64,000 nt of DNA from Asticcacaulis sp. AC402 (lineage in GTDB: Bacteria > Pseudomonadota > Alphaproteobacteria > Caulobacterales > Caulobacteraceae): the NCBI RefSeq assembly GCF_000495835.1, contig NZ_AWGC01000013.1, positions 186,001 through 250,000 of the forward strand, read 5' to 3'. Under the pieces are notes generated by a model, which was given only the letters and a program-made list of their open reading frames with translations, was not told the DNA's origin and searched no databases. Positions within the stretch are counted from its first letter, which is position 1. The number at the start of each line of letters is the position of its first letter. This document shows, piece after piece, positions 44,601 to 53,041 of this stretch. Both the position numbers and the translations under genes were made by a program.

Positions 44601-46324
44601 TCCATGACCGCGGTGACATCACCGCCACCATCAATGGCGACCTGCACGGTGGTAGCGCATTCGGCGCCGGCATTCTGGTCGATGGTGGCCAGGACAACAC
44701 CCTGAACCTGAACGGGTGGACCAACGCCGATTCCGGCATGGCCCTGCGCAGCACGGTCGGCAACGACACCTTCAACCTGAGCGAAGGTATGGAGGGCAAT
44801 GCCGACCTGGGTACGGGGAGGAATGCGATCAATTCCGGTGTTGCCGCGGCCGTGGTCTCGGGCGACTTCCTGCGTCTGGGCGGAGCCGGATCCGGCACCT
44901 TGACCAGCCAGGGCCTGCTGGCGCCCGGCGACGTCGGTCACGTGCAGCACACCGCTATCGATGGTGATTTCGTCCAGACGGCGTCCGGGCGTTATCATGT
45001 CGATATGGCGGGCAGCGACGGCGACCGTCTCGACATCTCCGGCACGGCCAAGGTCGACGGCCATGTCGTTGTCCATTCCGATCCGTCGGCCCTGACGCCC
45101 GGCCGGCATGAGATCACGGTCGTCCATGCCGATGGCGGCTTGACCTCGACCGCTGACCTCAGCGCGCCGAACGCAGCCCTGGTCAGCTACGGCCTGACCG
45201 CGACGGCAAACGATCTGAAGGTCGGCTATGACCTGGATTTTGCCCGTCTGGGCACCTTCGCCAGCCGCAATCGCACCTCTGTGGGCCATTCGATCAATGC
45301 CATTCAGACGGCGGGCGGGTCCGATGCCCTTGATCCGCTGGTCGGCACCTTGCTGGCCCAGACCGACGCCGGTCAGGTCGCCGGCATCTATGACGCTCTC
45401 AGTCCGACGCCGCTCGTCGCCAATCTTCATGGCCTAGTCCAGGGGGCGGACAGCTTCCAGGACGGCATGATGAGTTGCGCGCTCGGCGGCCGCCGTTCTG
45501 CCGATGAAACCTGCGTCTGGGCCCGCGCCCATGGCCGCGAAGCGTTGCTGCACGACGGCGCCGATGGTCCGGGCTTCGACAGCCGGGCTTCTGGCGTGCA
45601 ACTCGGCTTTGAAGCGCCGTTGGGCAACCGCCTGCGCATCGGTATGGCTGTTGGGGCGGAAAACATCCGCACCGAAAGCGGGGCCTTAGCGCGCGGTGAA
45701 GGCGATCAGTACCATATTGGCGTGACCGCCAAGACCCAGGCCCTTGGGCTTGACCTGGCGATGTCGGCCCAGACCGGCTTTGCCAATCTGGAGACCGAGC
45801 GCGCGACCTTTGGCGGCGTGGTGCGCGGCGAACCGTCGGCGCGTTATGATCAACTGGCCGTGCGCGCCAGCCACACCTTCCGTGCCGGCAGCCTGTATCT
45901 GCGCCCGGCGCTGGAAGCAGCGCGGACCCGTATCCATACCGAGGCCTCGCGGGAAACCGGTGTGACAGGGATTGCCGTGAGCGAAAGCTCGCAGGATCGC
46001 GACCGTTATACGGTCTCGGTCGAGGCCGGCGCCGACCTGTCGTTGGGCCGGGTTCGCATCCATCCCTATGTCCGGGTGGGCCAGACGCGTTACAGCGACA
46101 ACGGCGACCTGGTGGTAACCGGGCATCTGGCGGGGGCTCCGGCGGGCGGCGACGGTTTCGACACGTATCAGTCGACTGGAAAATCCGCCGTCAGCGTGAA
46201 TGCCGGCGTTTCTGTCGAGTCCGACGACCCCTATGGCCTGCGCGGCCGGGTGAGCTACGAACACTATGAAAACAAGGACTTCCGCTCGGACGGCGTCGCG
46301 ATCAAGCTGGTCAAACCGTTCTGA
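38612..46324 (+). CDS. Giant autotransporter with about 27 Gly-rich passenger repeats
   Basis: The protein has 2570 residues with three parts. Residues 1-100 are a charged, helical N-terminal extension. Residues 101-124 (LANLLRPALAAGLIGTVAMP and the following TAAA) look like a signal peptide. The passenger (about 125-2100) carries some 27 repeats of 55-110 residues, each with a core like GILAQSIGGGGGxGG preceded by an 'I.T.G..A' segment: a predicted beta-helix. An autochaperone-like region (about 2110-2190) precedes a C-terminal autotransporter barrel (about 2290-2570) ending in KLVKPF, with the expected terminal Phe. The start is TTG with AGGGGG upstream; a TTG at codon 91 would give a normal-length signal peptide. 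It probably acts as a surface adhesin. Confidence 0.9.
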   Translation: MRHSNSKDVLARLAGDITALCLKTEIANLQGSAKRRDDRAALRMLEAVGGLRRDIAGRGSLNDVDQALSWLERLLEEQIVHLSPQRRQRLLAAGGKAPDSLANLLRPALAAGLIGTVAMPTAAADLVCDTSGAVIVCDAILTPPAGEDGLLKRDTASDASSGRDGALGISAKDGNDADTGNDITITFNGEITVIDAIGIEVVSTGGLGGKGGDGYLGASSGDGGRGGTGGKVLVTNNGVITSQGIGIGAVSQGGDGGTGGGDIVSIGGNGGEGGQGGLGGFVDIVNHGTIQTSGETFSVGIVAQSRGGYGGGGGDSVGFVSTGGEGGRGADAGIVRVTNYGRIETEGQYSSGVLAQSIGGFGGGGGTAYGIAIEGGDGRTAGNANYVTVQNGGAIETHGDHSEGILAQSIGGGGGHGGDAGGLGAAGGYGGAGGIGSVVFVRSTEQIITHGADSTAMKAQSIGGGGGDGGLGTGVAVIGGRGAGGGAGGEVNVDISGTLLTEGEDSAGIWAQSVGGGGGSGGGTISGSLWAGFAVGGSAAKGGDGAGVFVNALTHENSPEGHIVTKGDRAFGIYAQSIGGGGGHGGYAISGTLGLAGSASAAVGGTGGEGGDGGVVLTRYNGSITTSGDDATGILAQSVGGGGGTGGYALSLAASADGAVAAAVGGTGGGGGDGKALGVYTWADITTSGDRAYGVMAQSIGGGGGDGGASATAAAGLTVGALGVSLGGTGGGGGDAGRVDVFSHGTISTGGYQAHALSAQSLGGGGGNGGVSATFAGGGFNAAAVTLGGSGDEGGLGGFVAIENDAALHTVGGEAHGLFAQSVGGGGGSGGMAVAGEITLGSAGASVALGGSGGGGLDAGAVEVKNSGAIHTEGDGALGLYAQSVGGGGGSGGMAISGALQGLGGGVSVAMGREGGTGGNGSTVTVTSSGNVTTQGHNAGGLQVQSIGGGGGAGGVSVSAATGAVASAAVSLGGSGAGGGTGGNVRADISGDYATAGDLSHALTAQSIGGGGGSGGFAASGAGSLEAGSAALSMGGSGGDGGSAGAVNLNYDGHAVTEGFNAFGILAQSVGGGGGSGGFTAAVSASHGSGTAALSMGGEGGEGGSAAIVVAEQKGSIHTTGDQSIGILAQSVGGGGGNGGFASSAATSQLVSVAVSVGGRGGEGGTAGAVYATANGTILTEGDRAAGVVSQSIGGGGGNGGFAAAGTLAASGVPNQLALSLGGNGDTGGASSDAYLNNYGQILTRGEDSEGVVAQSIGGGGGRGGFSYSGVVSGAHALNTALSMGGFGGIGGQSGYVNVLNTGSIGTEGARSLGIFAQSVGGGGGAGGASGAMTLSSSNSINTTLNVGGKGGTGGLGGDVEVTNTGLIETIGEDGAAILAQSIGGGGGRGGMAGVSLGQFLEWQGGVSSANGFGTNTYNVSLSLGGFGGSGEHGGAVTVLNSGSAVTRGENAPVIYVQSIGGGGGHAGLSAAVAGAIGASRNGAMAVSVGGNGGTSGDGGAVTVTNEATIHAYGAGSGGIFMQSIGGGGGNGGNAKGMATALGYFKGTDADSLHGLTVSIGGQAGSAGDGGEVKATNSGTITTEGAQAFGIYAESVGGGGGNGGNITGSGGEVQSVLKTAVQLTDGGKGDTFSIAIGGLGGSIGDGGAVTVTNSGTVQTLGDGSHAIFAHSIGGGGGNGGAGSPGRISIGGQGASSGDGGVVTVTNSGSILTQGAIARGIFAQSVGGGGGTGGATSFSDDSFSSDDSLRETVVNSFGQVTGGGAGLLSLIKSFKKPEYGIGIGGFGGAGGDGGAVIVSNTGTIGTSGTLSHAIFAQSVGGGGGTGGEGTIGKLGHTVASGPGGSGGDGGDVSVTNAGDIMTTGFGAMGIFAQSVGGGGGVAGDTSLGITGLANVPGVGDYRDYGGLALNPVSGDGGDGGNVTVSNTGNITTLGAGAVGIFAESIGGGGGLYGSAAGLAFAGSLGGSGDSGTVTVVQNGNVYAGGLNALGAFFQSDTVHDRGDITATINGDLHGGSAFGAGILVDGGQDNTLNLNGWTNADSGMALRSTVGNDTFNLSEGMEGNADLGTGRNAINSGVAAAVVSGDFLRLGGAGSGTLTSQGLLAPGDVGHVQHTAIDGDFVQTASGRYHVDMAGSDGDRLDISGTAKVDGHVVVHSDPSALTPGRHEITVVHADGGLTSTADLSAPNAALVSYGLTATANDLKVGYDLDFARLGTFASRNRTSVGHSINAIQTAGGSDALDPLVGTLLAQTDAGQVAGIYDALSPTPLVANLHGLVQGADSFQDGMMSCALGGRRSADETCVWARAHGREALLHDGADGPGFDSRASGVQLGFEAPLGNRLRIGMAVGAENIRTESGALARGEGDQYHIGVTAKTQALGLDLAMSAQTGFANLETERATFGGVVRGEPSARYDQLAVRASHTFRAGSLYLRPALEAARTRIHTEASRETGVTGIAVSESSQDRDRYTVSVEAGADLSLGRVRIHPYVRVGQTRYSDNGDLVVTGHLAGAPAGGDGFDTYQSTGKSAVSVNAGVSVESDDPYGLRGRVSYEHYENKDFRSDGVAIKLVKPF

Positions 46325-46458
46325 TAAAAAAAAGCGCACACTGAACGAATATGAATGTGCGGCTCAACGGGCGTTCAGGTTGAGGGGTTTATAACGGTCT
46401 TCATCAACGGCACGGAATTCACATAACCCCGGCCGGTTCATTGAAAGGAGACCAAGTT

Positions 46459-46866
46459 ATGAAGACCTTGATCAAAACCAGAACGTTTAAGGCCTTTGGG
46501 GCCGCGCTCATCTCGTCCGGCCTGATTCTGGGCGCTGCCGCCGTCCCCACCGCAGCTTCGGCCCGTCAATCCTATGTTTGCCAGGTCGAAAAGAAGGAAA
46601 GCTCGCAAAAAGGCATGATCATCGGCGCCATTGCCGGCGGCCTGCTGGGCTCGCAGGTCAGCAAGAACGAACGGGGTCTTGGCGCTGTCGGCGGCGCCGT
46701 CATCGGGGGTGTGCTGGGCAAGAGCCTGGGCGAGGACAAGGGTAAGGCCAACTGTAAGAAGATCGAAGCCCAGGCCCGCGAAACCTACGGCAACCGACGC
46801 GTCGACCGCTACCATCGCTACGATGATCGCCGGTATGACCGCGGGTACGCCTACGGATACCGTTAA
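46459..46866 (+). CDS. Glycine-zipper 2TM (17-kDa surface antigen-like) exported protein
   Basis: This protein has 135 residues from the ATG at 46459, with AAGGAG eight bases upstream. A signal peptide ends at TAASA|R (about residue 35). The central glycine-zipper hairpin GMIIGAIAGGLLGSQVSKNERGLGAVGG continues into AVIGGVLGKSLG and is typical of outer-membrane 17-kDa antigen-type proteins. The C-terminus is rich in Arg, Tyr and Asp (RYHRYDDRRYDRGYAYGYR). Function is not known; it probably associates with the outer membrane. It lies 134 bp after the autotransporter. Confidence 0.88.
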   Translation: MKTLIKTRTFKAFGAALISSGLILGAAAVPTAASARQSYVCQVEKKESSQKGMIIGAIAGGLLGSQVSKNERGLGAVGGAVIGGVLGKSLGEDKGKANCKKIEAQARETYGNRRVDRYHRYDDRRYDRGYAYGYR

Positions 46867-46998
46867 GATTAAAGCGTTTGGTTAACCAGGGGCGCCCACC
46901 GGTAAGACTTCCCTGCCGGTGGGTATGTCTATGGTTAATGGTATATAATCAATCTTGAGTTTTGGAGTATTTTTGATTTTGCGAACCGGCGCCAGTTC

Positions 46999-47013
46999 TG
47001 TCAACAGTTGACA
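46999..47013. promoter_or_regulatory. Perfect inverted repeat upstream of purH
   Basis: TGTCAAC-A-GTTGACA is a perfect 7-bp inverted repeat with a 1-bp centre, 150 bp before purH in a 297-bp intergenic region. It looks like a repressor operator. Its regulator is unknown and it is not the enterobacterial PurR box. Confidence 0.5.
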
Positions 47014-47163
47014 AAAATAACGACGTTCGGGTGAGTTTGACAACTTGTTCGGGCATAACTTCCCCGCGTGGCGTGAATTAACAAGATCGGGCCCTTGGCT
47101 ATAGGCAAAACGGGACACCTCGTGTACACCGCGCGCGACTCAAGGCCACCCTCTGGATACACT

Positions 47164-48768
47164 ATGCCCGTAGCGCCCGATTTTCCACCTGCCCCTGATT
47201 TGGTTGCCCCCAAACGCGCCCTGATCTCCCTGTCCGACAAGACGGGCCTGATCGAAACGGCGACGGCACTGAGCCAGGCCGGAATCGAGCTGATATCGAC
47301 GGGGGGCACGCGCGCTGCCATCCAGGCTGCTGGGTTGGTCGTCAAGGATGTATCGGACATCACCAGCTTCCCCGAGATGATGGACGGCAGGGTCAAGACC
47401 CTGCACCCGAAGGTTCATGGCGGTCTGCTGGCTTACCGCGACGCGCCGGACCACGCCCGGGCCCTGGATGAGCACGATATCCTGCCGATCGACATTGTGT
47501 GGATCGACCTTTATCCCTTCGAAGCCACCGTGGCCGCGGGCGGCACATTCGAGGCGGCGATCGAAAACATCGACATTGGCGGCCCAGCGATGATCCGCTC
47601 TTCGGCCAAGAACCACCCTTACGTCTCGATTTGCGTCGACAAGGCCGGCATGGATTCGGTCCTGGCGGCCATTGCCGAACGCGGCTGCACCGACCTGGCT
47701 CTGCGTAAATCCCTTGCTGCAAAAGCGTTCTCCCGCACGGCTGCCTATGATTCAGCCGTGTCATCGTGGTTCGCGGCCCAACTGGGCGACGACTTTGCCG
47801 AACGCAAGACGATTGGCTGCGCCCGCCTTCAGACCATGCGCTATGGCGAAAACCCACACCAGTCGGCCGCCTTCTACAAGACAGGCGAGGACCGTCCGGG
47901 TGTCGCCACAGCTAGGCAACTGCAAGGCAAGGAACTGAGCTACAACAATGTCGCCGACACCGACGCGGCCATCGAACTGGTGGCAGAGTTTGATGCCCCG
48001 GCCTGCGTCATCGTCAAACACGCCAATCCGTGTGGTGTCGCGGTTGGCGACGACCTGACGACAGCCTATCGCCGGGCACTGGAATGCGATCCGGTATCGG
48101 CTTTCGGTGGCATCGTGGCGCTGAACCGCCGGCTGGACCGCGCGACTGCCGAGAGGATCGTCGAAACCTTTACCGAAGTCGTTGTCGCCCCCGAAGTCGA
48201 TGACGACGTCATCGAGGTCTTTGCCGCCAAGAAGAACCTGCGCCTGCTGGTGACCGGTTCGCTGCCGAATCCGTTGGCGGGCGGTCAGGTTTTCCGTTCG
48301 GTGGCCGGCGGCATGTTGGTCCAGTCGCGCGACACTGCCAGGATCATCCCGGCCGACCTTAAGGTGGTCACGAAGCGTCAGCCGACCCCGACCGAGATTC
48401 AGGATATGCTGTTCGCCTTTACAGTCGCCAAACACGTCAAGTCGAACGCAATCGTCTATGCCAGGGATGGCCGCACCGCCGGTATCGGCGCCGGTCAGAT
48501 GAACCGCCGCGATTCGGCGCGTATCGCTGCCTTGCGGGCCAAGGAAGCAGCGGAAGGTCTTGGCCTTGCTGACTCTTTGGCTAAGGGCTCGGCCTGTGCG
48601 TCCGAGGCCTTTTTCCCGTTCCCGGACGGTTTGCTGGAGGCGGCGGCGGCGGGTGCAACAGCGGTGATCCAGCCGGGTGGCTCAATGAACGACAAGGCAG
48701 TCATTGAAGCCGCCGACCAGACCGGCCTCGCCATGGTCTTTACCGGCGTGCGGGTTTTCCGGCACTGA
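47164..48768 (+). CDS. purH: PurH, bifunctional AICAR transformylase / IMP cyclohydrolase
   Basis: PurH catalyses the last two steps of IMP synthesis. It has 534 residues against 529 in E. coli. The N-terminal MGS-like IMP cyclohydrolase domain (about 18-165) has [24 protein letters not shown] and [19 protein letters not shown]. The C-terminal AICARFT domain has LRYGENPHQ-like [26 protein letters not shown] and SDAFFPF-like [10 protein letters not shown]. The start is the ATG at 47164; the frame is open 23 codons further. It is monocistronic and convergent with the GH20 gene. Confidence 0.97.
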   Translation: MPVAPDFPPAPDLVAPKRALISLSDKTGLIETATALSQAGIELISTGGTRAAIQAAGLVVKDVSDITSFPEMMDGRVKTLHPKVHGGLLAYRDAPDHARALDEHDILPIDIVWIDLYPFEATVAAGGTFEAAIENIDIGGPAMIRSSAKNHPYVSICVDKAGMDSVLAAIAERGCTDLALRKSLAAKAFSRTAAYDSAVSSWFAAQLGDDFAERKTIGCARLQTMRYGENPHQSAAFYKTGEDRPGVATARQLQGKELSYNNVADTDAAIELVAEFDAPACVIVKHANPCGVAVGDDLTTAYRRALECDPVSAFGGIVALNRRLDRATAERIVETFTEVVVAPEVDDDVIEVFAAKKNLRLLVTGSLPNPLAGGQVFRSVAGGMLVQSRDTARIIPADLKVVTKRQPTPTEIQDMLFAFTVAKHVKSNAIVYARDGRTAGIGAGQMNRRDSARIAALRAKEAAEGLGLADSLAKGSACASEAFFPFPDGLLEAAAAGATAVIQPGGSMNDKAVIEAADQTGLAMVFTGVRVFRH

Positions 48769-48835
48769 TCCTTATAGCATTGCCACGAAGTCGTATCGAA
48801 TGAAGCAGGACCTCAGATTGGATTTCTGAACCCGC

Positions 48836-48940
48836 TAGAGCGGGATGATTTTTGGTGGAATCAAAATCCCGCTCTAACTTTTTGTTTTGTCGCGCAATTT
48901 ATCTGAAAAGTGCGCAACACTTTACCGGATTGCGCTTTAA
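48836..48940 (+). repeat. Family-1 composite palindromic repeat, copy C (most complete)
   Basis: Palindrome 1 has arms CTAGAGCGGGAT and ATCCCGCTCTAA around GATTTTTGGTGGAATCAAA. The linker CTTTTTGTTTTGTCGCGCAA leads into palindrome 2, with GAAAAGTG-CGCAA-CACTTT and CCGGATTGCGCTTTAA. It lies between convergent purH and the GH20 gene and is followed by AATCTGTGTAATCTGT. Confidence 0.88.
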
Positions 48941-49013
48941 TCTGTGTAATCTGTCAATTCAGGTAGGAAAATGCCACCCTTTGGCAGCGTCACACCTGCA
49001 CTGGGTCAGCTGT

Positions 49014-51533
49014 CTATTGAACCGTTACCGAGCGGCTGTAGCGGCCACCGCCGGCGGTCGCTGTACGCAGTTCGACGGGCCCCGTCACAGCAACGGGTGT
49101 GCTGTAAGTCTTCCAGGCGCCGCCCTTTGTCCGATACTGGATGGTCAAGCCGCCATAGGGCACATTGGCTTCCAGAACCCCGCCGGTAATGCGCGCACCG
49201 GGCACTGGCACGCGGTAGCGTACCCCAGCCTTGTCCAGTGCCGCCAGATGTGGCTTCAGGCGCGCATTGAAACTCTGCCAGTCGTTGAGCAGAGCTGCGC
49301 CATTCACCTGACCACCGCCCCAGCTATAGGTCTTGCCCGGGACATAGGCCGGCTCCCACACACCGGTATGCCAGGCGCGTTCGGCCAGGGCGATCACCCG
49401 CGGGTACAGCATGTAGTCGGCGATCTGGGCGCTGCGCACGCCTTCGCTCCACAACTGGCCTTGCATGCCGGCAATCTTGCCGCCGTTGAGCGGCGTCGTG
49501 TCGGCGATCGTCCCGGGGGCGTTCGGGACGGTTTTCATCACCTCGGCATTGGCCGGCAGGTTTTCCGGCATGAAGACGAAGACCTTGTACAGGTCGGTCG
49601 CGCGCGAGGCCCAGTCATAGCCGCGCTCCTTCGGGTCGAAGGCATAGGGCATGTCGAGATACATGACGTCCGGTGTCGACATGACGACGCTCCAGCCGCG
49701 GTTGGCATGGTCGTGGGCCTCCTTCACGCCGCCGCTGAACAACCCGCCCCACGAATTTGACTGCACGACCCTGGGCATTTTTGTCGGATCGACATGGCCC
49801 ATGCCATCGCTCCAGCCTGCCGGCTCGATGCCCTTGGCGTCGAGGATCGCCGACACTCTCTGGATAAAGTAGGGCGTCATCTTCTCGGGTGTCAGGTTTT
49901 CCGCCTGCATCAGCGCCTGACAGGGTTTGGACTCCTTCCACGCCCCGGCCGTTTCGTCGGCGCCGATATGGTACAGCTTCAGCGGCGCGCCGGCGGCTTG
50001 ATGATATTCGGCGATCGAGTCGATCACCTTCTCGATAAAGGTGTAGGTCGAGGGGATGCAGATATTTAGCGTGTTGTCGTCATAGTGCTGGATCGAGTTG
50101 TAGACGGTGGCGTCTTCGGGATCGATCAGGCGGTAGCGCGCGGCCTCTTCCGGCTTGCCCTCGGCGATAAGCCGGCGGGCGCGAGCCTCCATCGACCGGG
50201 TGGCGGCGCGCGAATGGCCCGGCATGTCAAAGGACGGGATGACAGTGATGTGGCGTGCCTTGGCCGCCATGACGATCTCGATATAGTCGTCGCGCGTCAG
50301 GTAACCGTCGGAATAGCCGCCGCCCTCGGCCAGGCCCCCCAATTGCGGCAACAGGCATTTGTTTTCCTCAGGATCGTGGCAGCGGTGTCCGCCGATATCG
50401 GTCAACTCTGGCAGGTCAGTGATGGCCAGGCGCCAGCCCTCATCGTCGCCGAGATGCAGGTGCAACTGGTTGAGCTTGTACGTTTCCATCCGCTCGATCA
50501 GACCCAGGATATAGGCCTTGCTCTGGAAGTTGCGGGCGACGTCGATATGCAGGCCGCGGAAGGCAAAGCGCGGCGCATCAATGATCTCCAGCGGCTTCAG
50601 GCGACCGTTTTCGAAGACGGCCTGCTGGCGCAACGATTCCAGCGCATAGGCGGCGCCCGAGGCGTCGGCGGCAGTGATGGCGATCTTGCCGTTCTGTGCC
50701 GTCATTCGATAGGACCCTGGCCTGCTGGCCGTGGCGTCAATGGTGATGGCCACCGGGACGCCTGAGTCACTGAGACGGAAGCCGGCGCCTTCCAGGTCGG
50801 CCACCGCTGCGCGGACGTCGGACAGGTTGGTGTTGATCGCGAACTTCAATCCCGCTTTCAAATTCAGTGGGGCGCCCTCCAGCCGTTTGATGGCGGCCGG
50901 TGTCGGCAGGATGACGAACTCCGGCGCGGCCACGTTGGTCTGGCGTTGGGCAGTCTGGTGAAACAGCCGCTCCGGCGTCATCCAGACATTTGCATCATCG
51001 CTGCCGGTCACGGCTTCATCGGCCAGGGGCGTGTGGAACGGCAGGATTTCTTCGCCGGAGGCGGGATCGACCGCTGTCCGGGTCGCTTCGATCGTGCGGG
51101 CCTGAACACCATCCGCCGTAATATAGGCGTTGGGCATTATCTTGAAGCCATTGTACCAGCGCCCGTCACCTGTCAGTCTCAGGCTGTAGGTGGCGCCGGG
51201 TTTCAATATCGCACCGGCCTTGGGTGTCAGAACATAGTTGTCACCATTGATGTGCGTCAGGTCGAACACCTCGCTGTCCAGCGTCTTCATCGGAGCGACA
51301 AAGCCGACATGCACACTCCACGCGCCCTTTGGCAGGGCTTTCGGCAGGGTCAGGCGGATTTCGCTGACGAAACCTGCGGGCGATTTATTGTCCAGGATGG
51401 TGAACTGATAGCCAAGGTTCCGGGCCAGGCTGTCGATCTCGCCCTGGCTGATCGCCCAGGCGGTTGAGGTGAGCGCCGATGTCGCCAACACTGTCAGGCC
51501 GGCGAATAGCGTGTTGCGGACGGTCTTGGACAT
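49014..51533 (-). CDS. Secreted GH20 beta-N-acetylhexosaminidase
   Basis: This enzyme releases terminal GlcNAc/GalNAc from chitin oligosaccharides or peptidoglycan fragments. It has 839 residues with a Sec signal peptide (cleavage near STAWA|I, residue 28). It contains an N-terminal CHB_HEX carbohydrate-binding domain (about 30-180), a GH20b domain (about 205-330), a catalytic TIM barrel (about 335-700) and a CHB_HEX_C domain at the end. The catalytic Asp-Glu pair is in LYHIGADETAG (Asp526, Glu527). The start is the ATG at 51533, with AGGGAAG upstream. The neighbouring GntR regulator suggests inducible amino-sugar use. Confidence 0.95.
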   Translation of the reverse strand: MSKTVRNTLFAGLTVLATSALTSTAWAISQGEIDSLARNLGYQFTILDNKSPAGFVSEIRLTLPKALPKGAWSVHVGFVAPMKTLDSEVFDLTHINGDNYVLTPKAGAILKPGATYSLRLTGDGRWYNGFKIMPNAYITADGVQARTIEATRTAVDPASGEEILPFHTPLADEAVTGSDDANVWMTPERLFHQTAQRQTNVAAPEFVILPTPAAIKRLEGAPLNLKAGLKFAINTNLSDVRAAVADLEGAGFRLSDSGVPVAITIDATASRPGSYRMTAQNGKIAITAADASGAAYALESLRQQAVFENGRLKPLEIIDAPRFAFRGLHIDVARNFQSKAYILGLIERMETYKLNQLHLHLGDDEGWRLAITDLPELTDIGGHRCHDPEENKCLLPQLGGLAEGGGYSDGYLTRDDYIEIVMAAKARHITVIPSFDMPGHSRAATRSMEARARRLIAEGKPEEAARYRLIDPEDATVYNSIQHYDDNTLNICIPSTYTFIEKVIDSIAEYHQAAGAPLKLYHIGADETAGAWKESKPCQALMQAENLTPEKMTPYFIQRVSAILDAKGIEPAGWSDGMGHVDPTKMPRVVQSNSWGGLFSGGVKEAHDHANRGWSVVMSTPDVMYLDMPYAFDPKERGYDWASRATDLYKVFVFMPENLPANAEVMKTVPNAPGTIADTTPLNGGKIAGMQGQLWSEGVRSAQIADYMLYPRVIALAERAWHTGVWEPAYVPGKTYSWGGGQVNGAALLNDWQSFNARLKPHLAALDKAGVRYRVPVPGARITGGVLEANVPYGGLTIQYRTKGGAWKTYSTPVAVTGPVELRTATAGGGRYSRSVTVQ

Positions 51534-52224
51534 GCGAGCTTCCCTGGGGTTGGTTTTGACGCGAAGGTTGGCCCATGGGCCCGATCTTGTCAAGGAAAGT
51601 TAGGGTCCAGCTATTACCAATAAAATACCTGTCTTTGGGTGTGACCAAGCGACACGTGTGCGGCAAGTTCGCGTTTTACAAGGCTCGCTGTCTTCCTGGC
51701 CTGGTGCAAGACAGCCATTCCTGGCGGCGGGACAGGCCGATTACATACCAAGGTAATTCAATCTGTTGGAACCAGGCGCCCTGGCAAGGGGCATGACGGC
51801 GCCGGAAACGGATGATTATGAAGATGAAGGAAGTTTGTACCTGATACTGCAGGCATGGCCGCCAAAGCTCTTTCGTCATCTTGCATGGAGCTGATGTGTT
51901 TAGACCTCTAGATAGAACCAATACTAGATAACTTCTGTGCCATAGGCGTGGGAAGCCTTAACCCCGACCTGCCCGACTGACCGCTGGCAGACAGAAAAAT
52001 AACTGGAATTAGAAACTGTTAAAATTTGAAAAGGAAAAAATGCGAACTTGCCATGACCTCTACAGACCACGGAACACGGCCTTAAGAGACGTTGACGCAA
52101 GCATACCAATCGAGCATAGTCATCCCGTTCACCCGTGAAATCCCGTTTAGCTGTGGACCGTCCAGACAGGTTCAGGCCGGCGTCGGCAAGAGAACCGGAC
52201 TCGAAACCGCCTGGGGAGGCATAC
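51534..52224. other. Divergent intergenic region between the GH20 and GntR genes
   Basis: This 691-bp region is AT-richer than its surroundings. On the minus strand a TTGACA (51587-51592) lies close to the GH20 start and may be its -35 box. A TACCAAGGTA palindrome (51746-51755), within a wider ATTAC...GTAAT pair, and CCAGG-CGC-CCTGG (51772-51784) are operator candidates. Two CTAGATA copies occur near 51908 and 51924. I see no gene. Confidence 0.45.
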
Positions 52225-52965
52225 ATGTCGTTTATGGAAACTGTAGGCCGGCTTCAGACCGGTGATCCGGCTCCGCTTTATATGCAACTTCAGAAAGTAC
52301 TGCGCGACGCCATCGTCAGCCGCGTTATTAGCCCCGAAGCGGCCATTCCGCCAGAACGCGATCTTGCCGAGGAGTTCGGGGTATCGCGCCTGACAGTGCG
52401 CAAGGCCGTCGACGGGCTTGTTGCCGAAGGCCTGATCAAGCGCCGCCGTGGTGCCGGCACCTTTGTCGCCGCACGGGTCGAAAAGAGCTTTTCCAAGCTG
52501 TCCTCTTTTTCCGAAGACATGCGCTCGCGGGGCCGCGTGCCGCACTCGGAGTGGTTGGCCCGTTCGGGCGGGGCGGTCACGCCTGAGGAGTCCCTGTCCC
52601 TTGGACTGTCACCAGGAAGCCTGGTTTATCGCTTCCAGCGCCTGCGCTATGCCGACAGCCAGACCATGGCGCTCGAATATTCCACCATTCCGGCCTACTG
52701 CCTGCCTTCGCTGGAAGCGGTAAGCGAGTCACTCTATGCCGCCCTGGATGCCGCTGGCAACCGGCCGGTCCGGGCCCTGCAACGCCTGCGTGCTGTGGCA
52801 TTTACCACCGAACAAGCTGATATTCTGGGCATTCGGGCAGGTGATGCCGGGCTGTTTATCGAACGCCGCGGCTTCCTTCAGGACGGTCGGGCGGCTGAGT
52901 TTACTCAGAGCTTTTACCGGGGTGACGCTTATGATGTCGTAGCCGAGCTGAACCGCGCTGACTAA
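52225..52965 (+). CDS. GntR/HutC-family regulator with UTRA effector domain
   Basis: This regulator has 246 residues from the ATG at 52225, with GGGGAGG upstream. The winged-helix GntR domain (about 15-80) has IPPERDLAEEFGVSRLTVRKAVDGL and KRRRGAGTFVA. A UTRA ligand domain (about 95-240) follows. In Caulobacter and relatives a GntR/UTRA protein (NagQ) represses chitin/GlcNAc genes and responds to amino-sugar phosphates. Its position opposite a GH20 hexosaminidase supports a similar role here, which is inference. The halogenase gene follows after 76 bp. Confidence 0.88.
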   Translation: MSFMETVGRLQTGDPAPLYMQLQKVLRDAIVSRVISPEAAIPPERDLAEEFGVSRLTVRKAVDGLVAEGLIKRRRGAGTFVAARVEKSFSKLSSFSEDMRSRGRVPHSEWLARSGGAVTPEESLSLGLSPGSLVYRFQRLRYADSQTMALEYSTIPAYCLPSLEAVSESLYAALDAAGNRPVRALQRLRAVAFTTEQADILGIRAGDAGLFIERRGFLQDGRAAEFTQSFYRGDAYDVVAELNRAD

Positions 52966-53041
52966 GGCCTTTGCCGCATGGACAGGGGTCAAAAAACCAC
53001 CTAAAAACTCGTCTCAGAGACAATGAAGGCGGACCTCGCGG

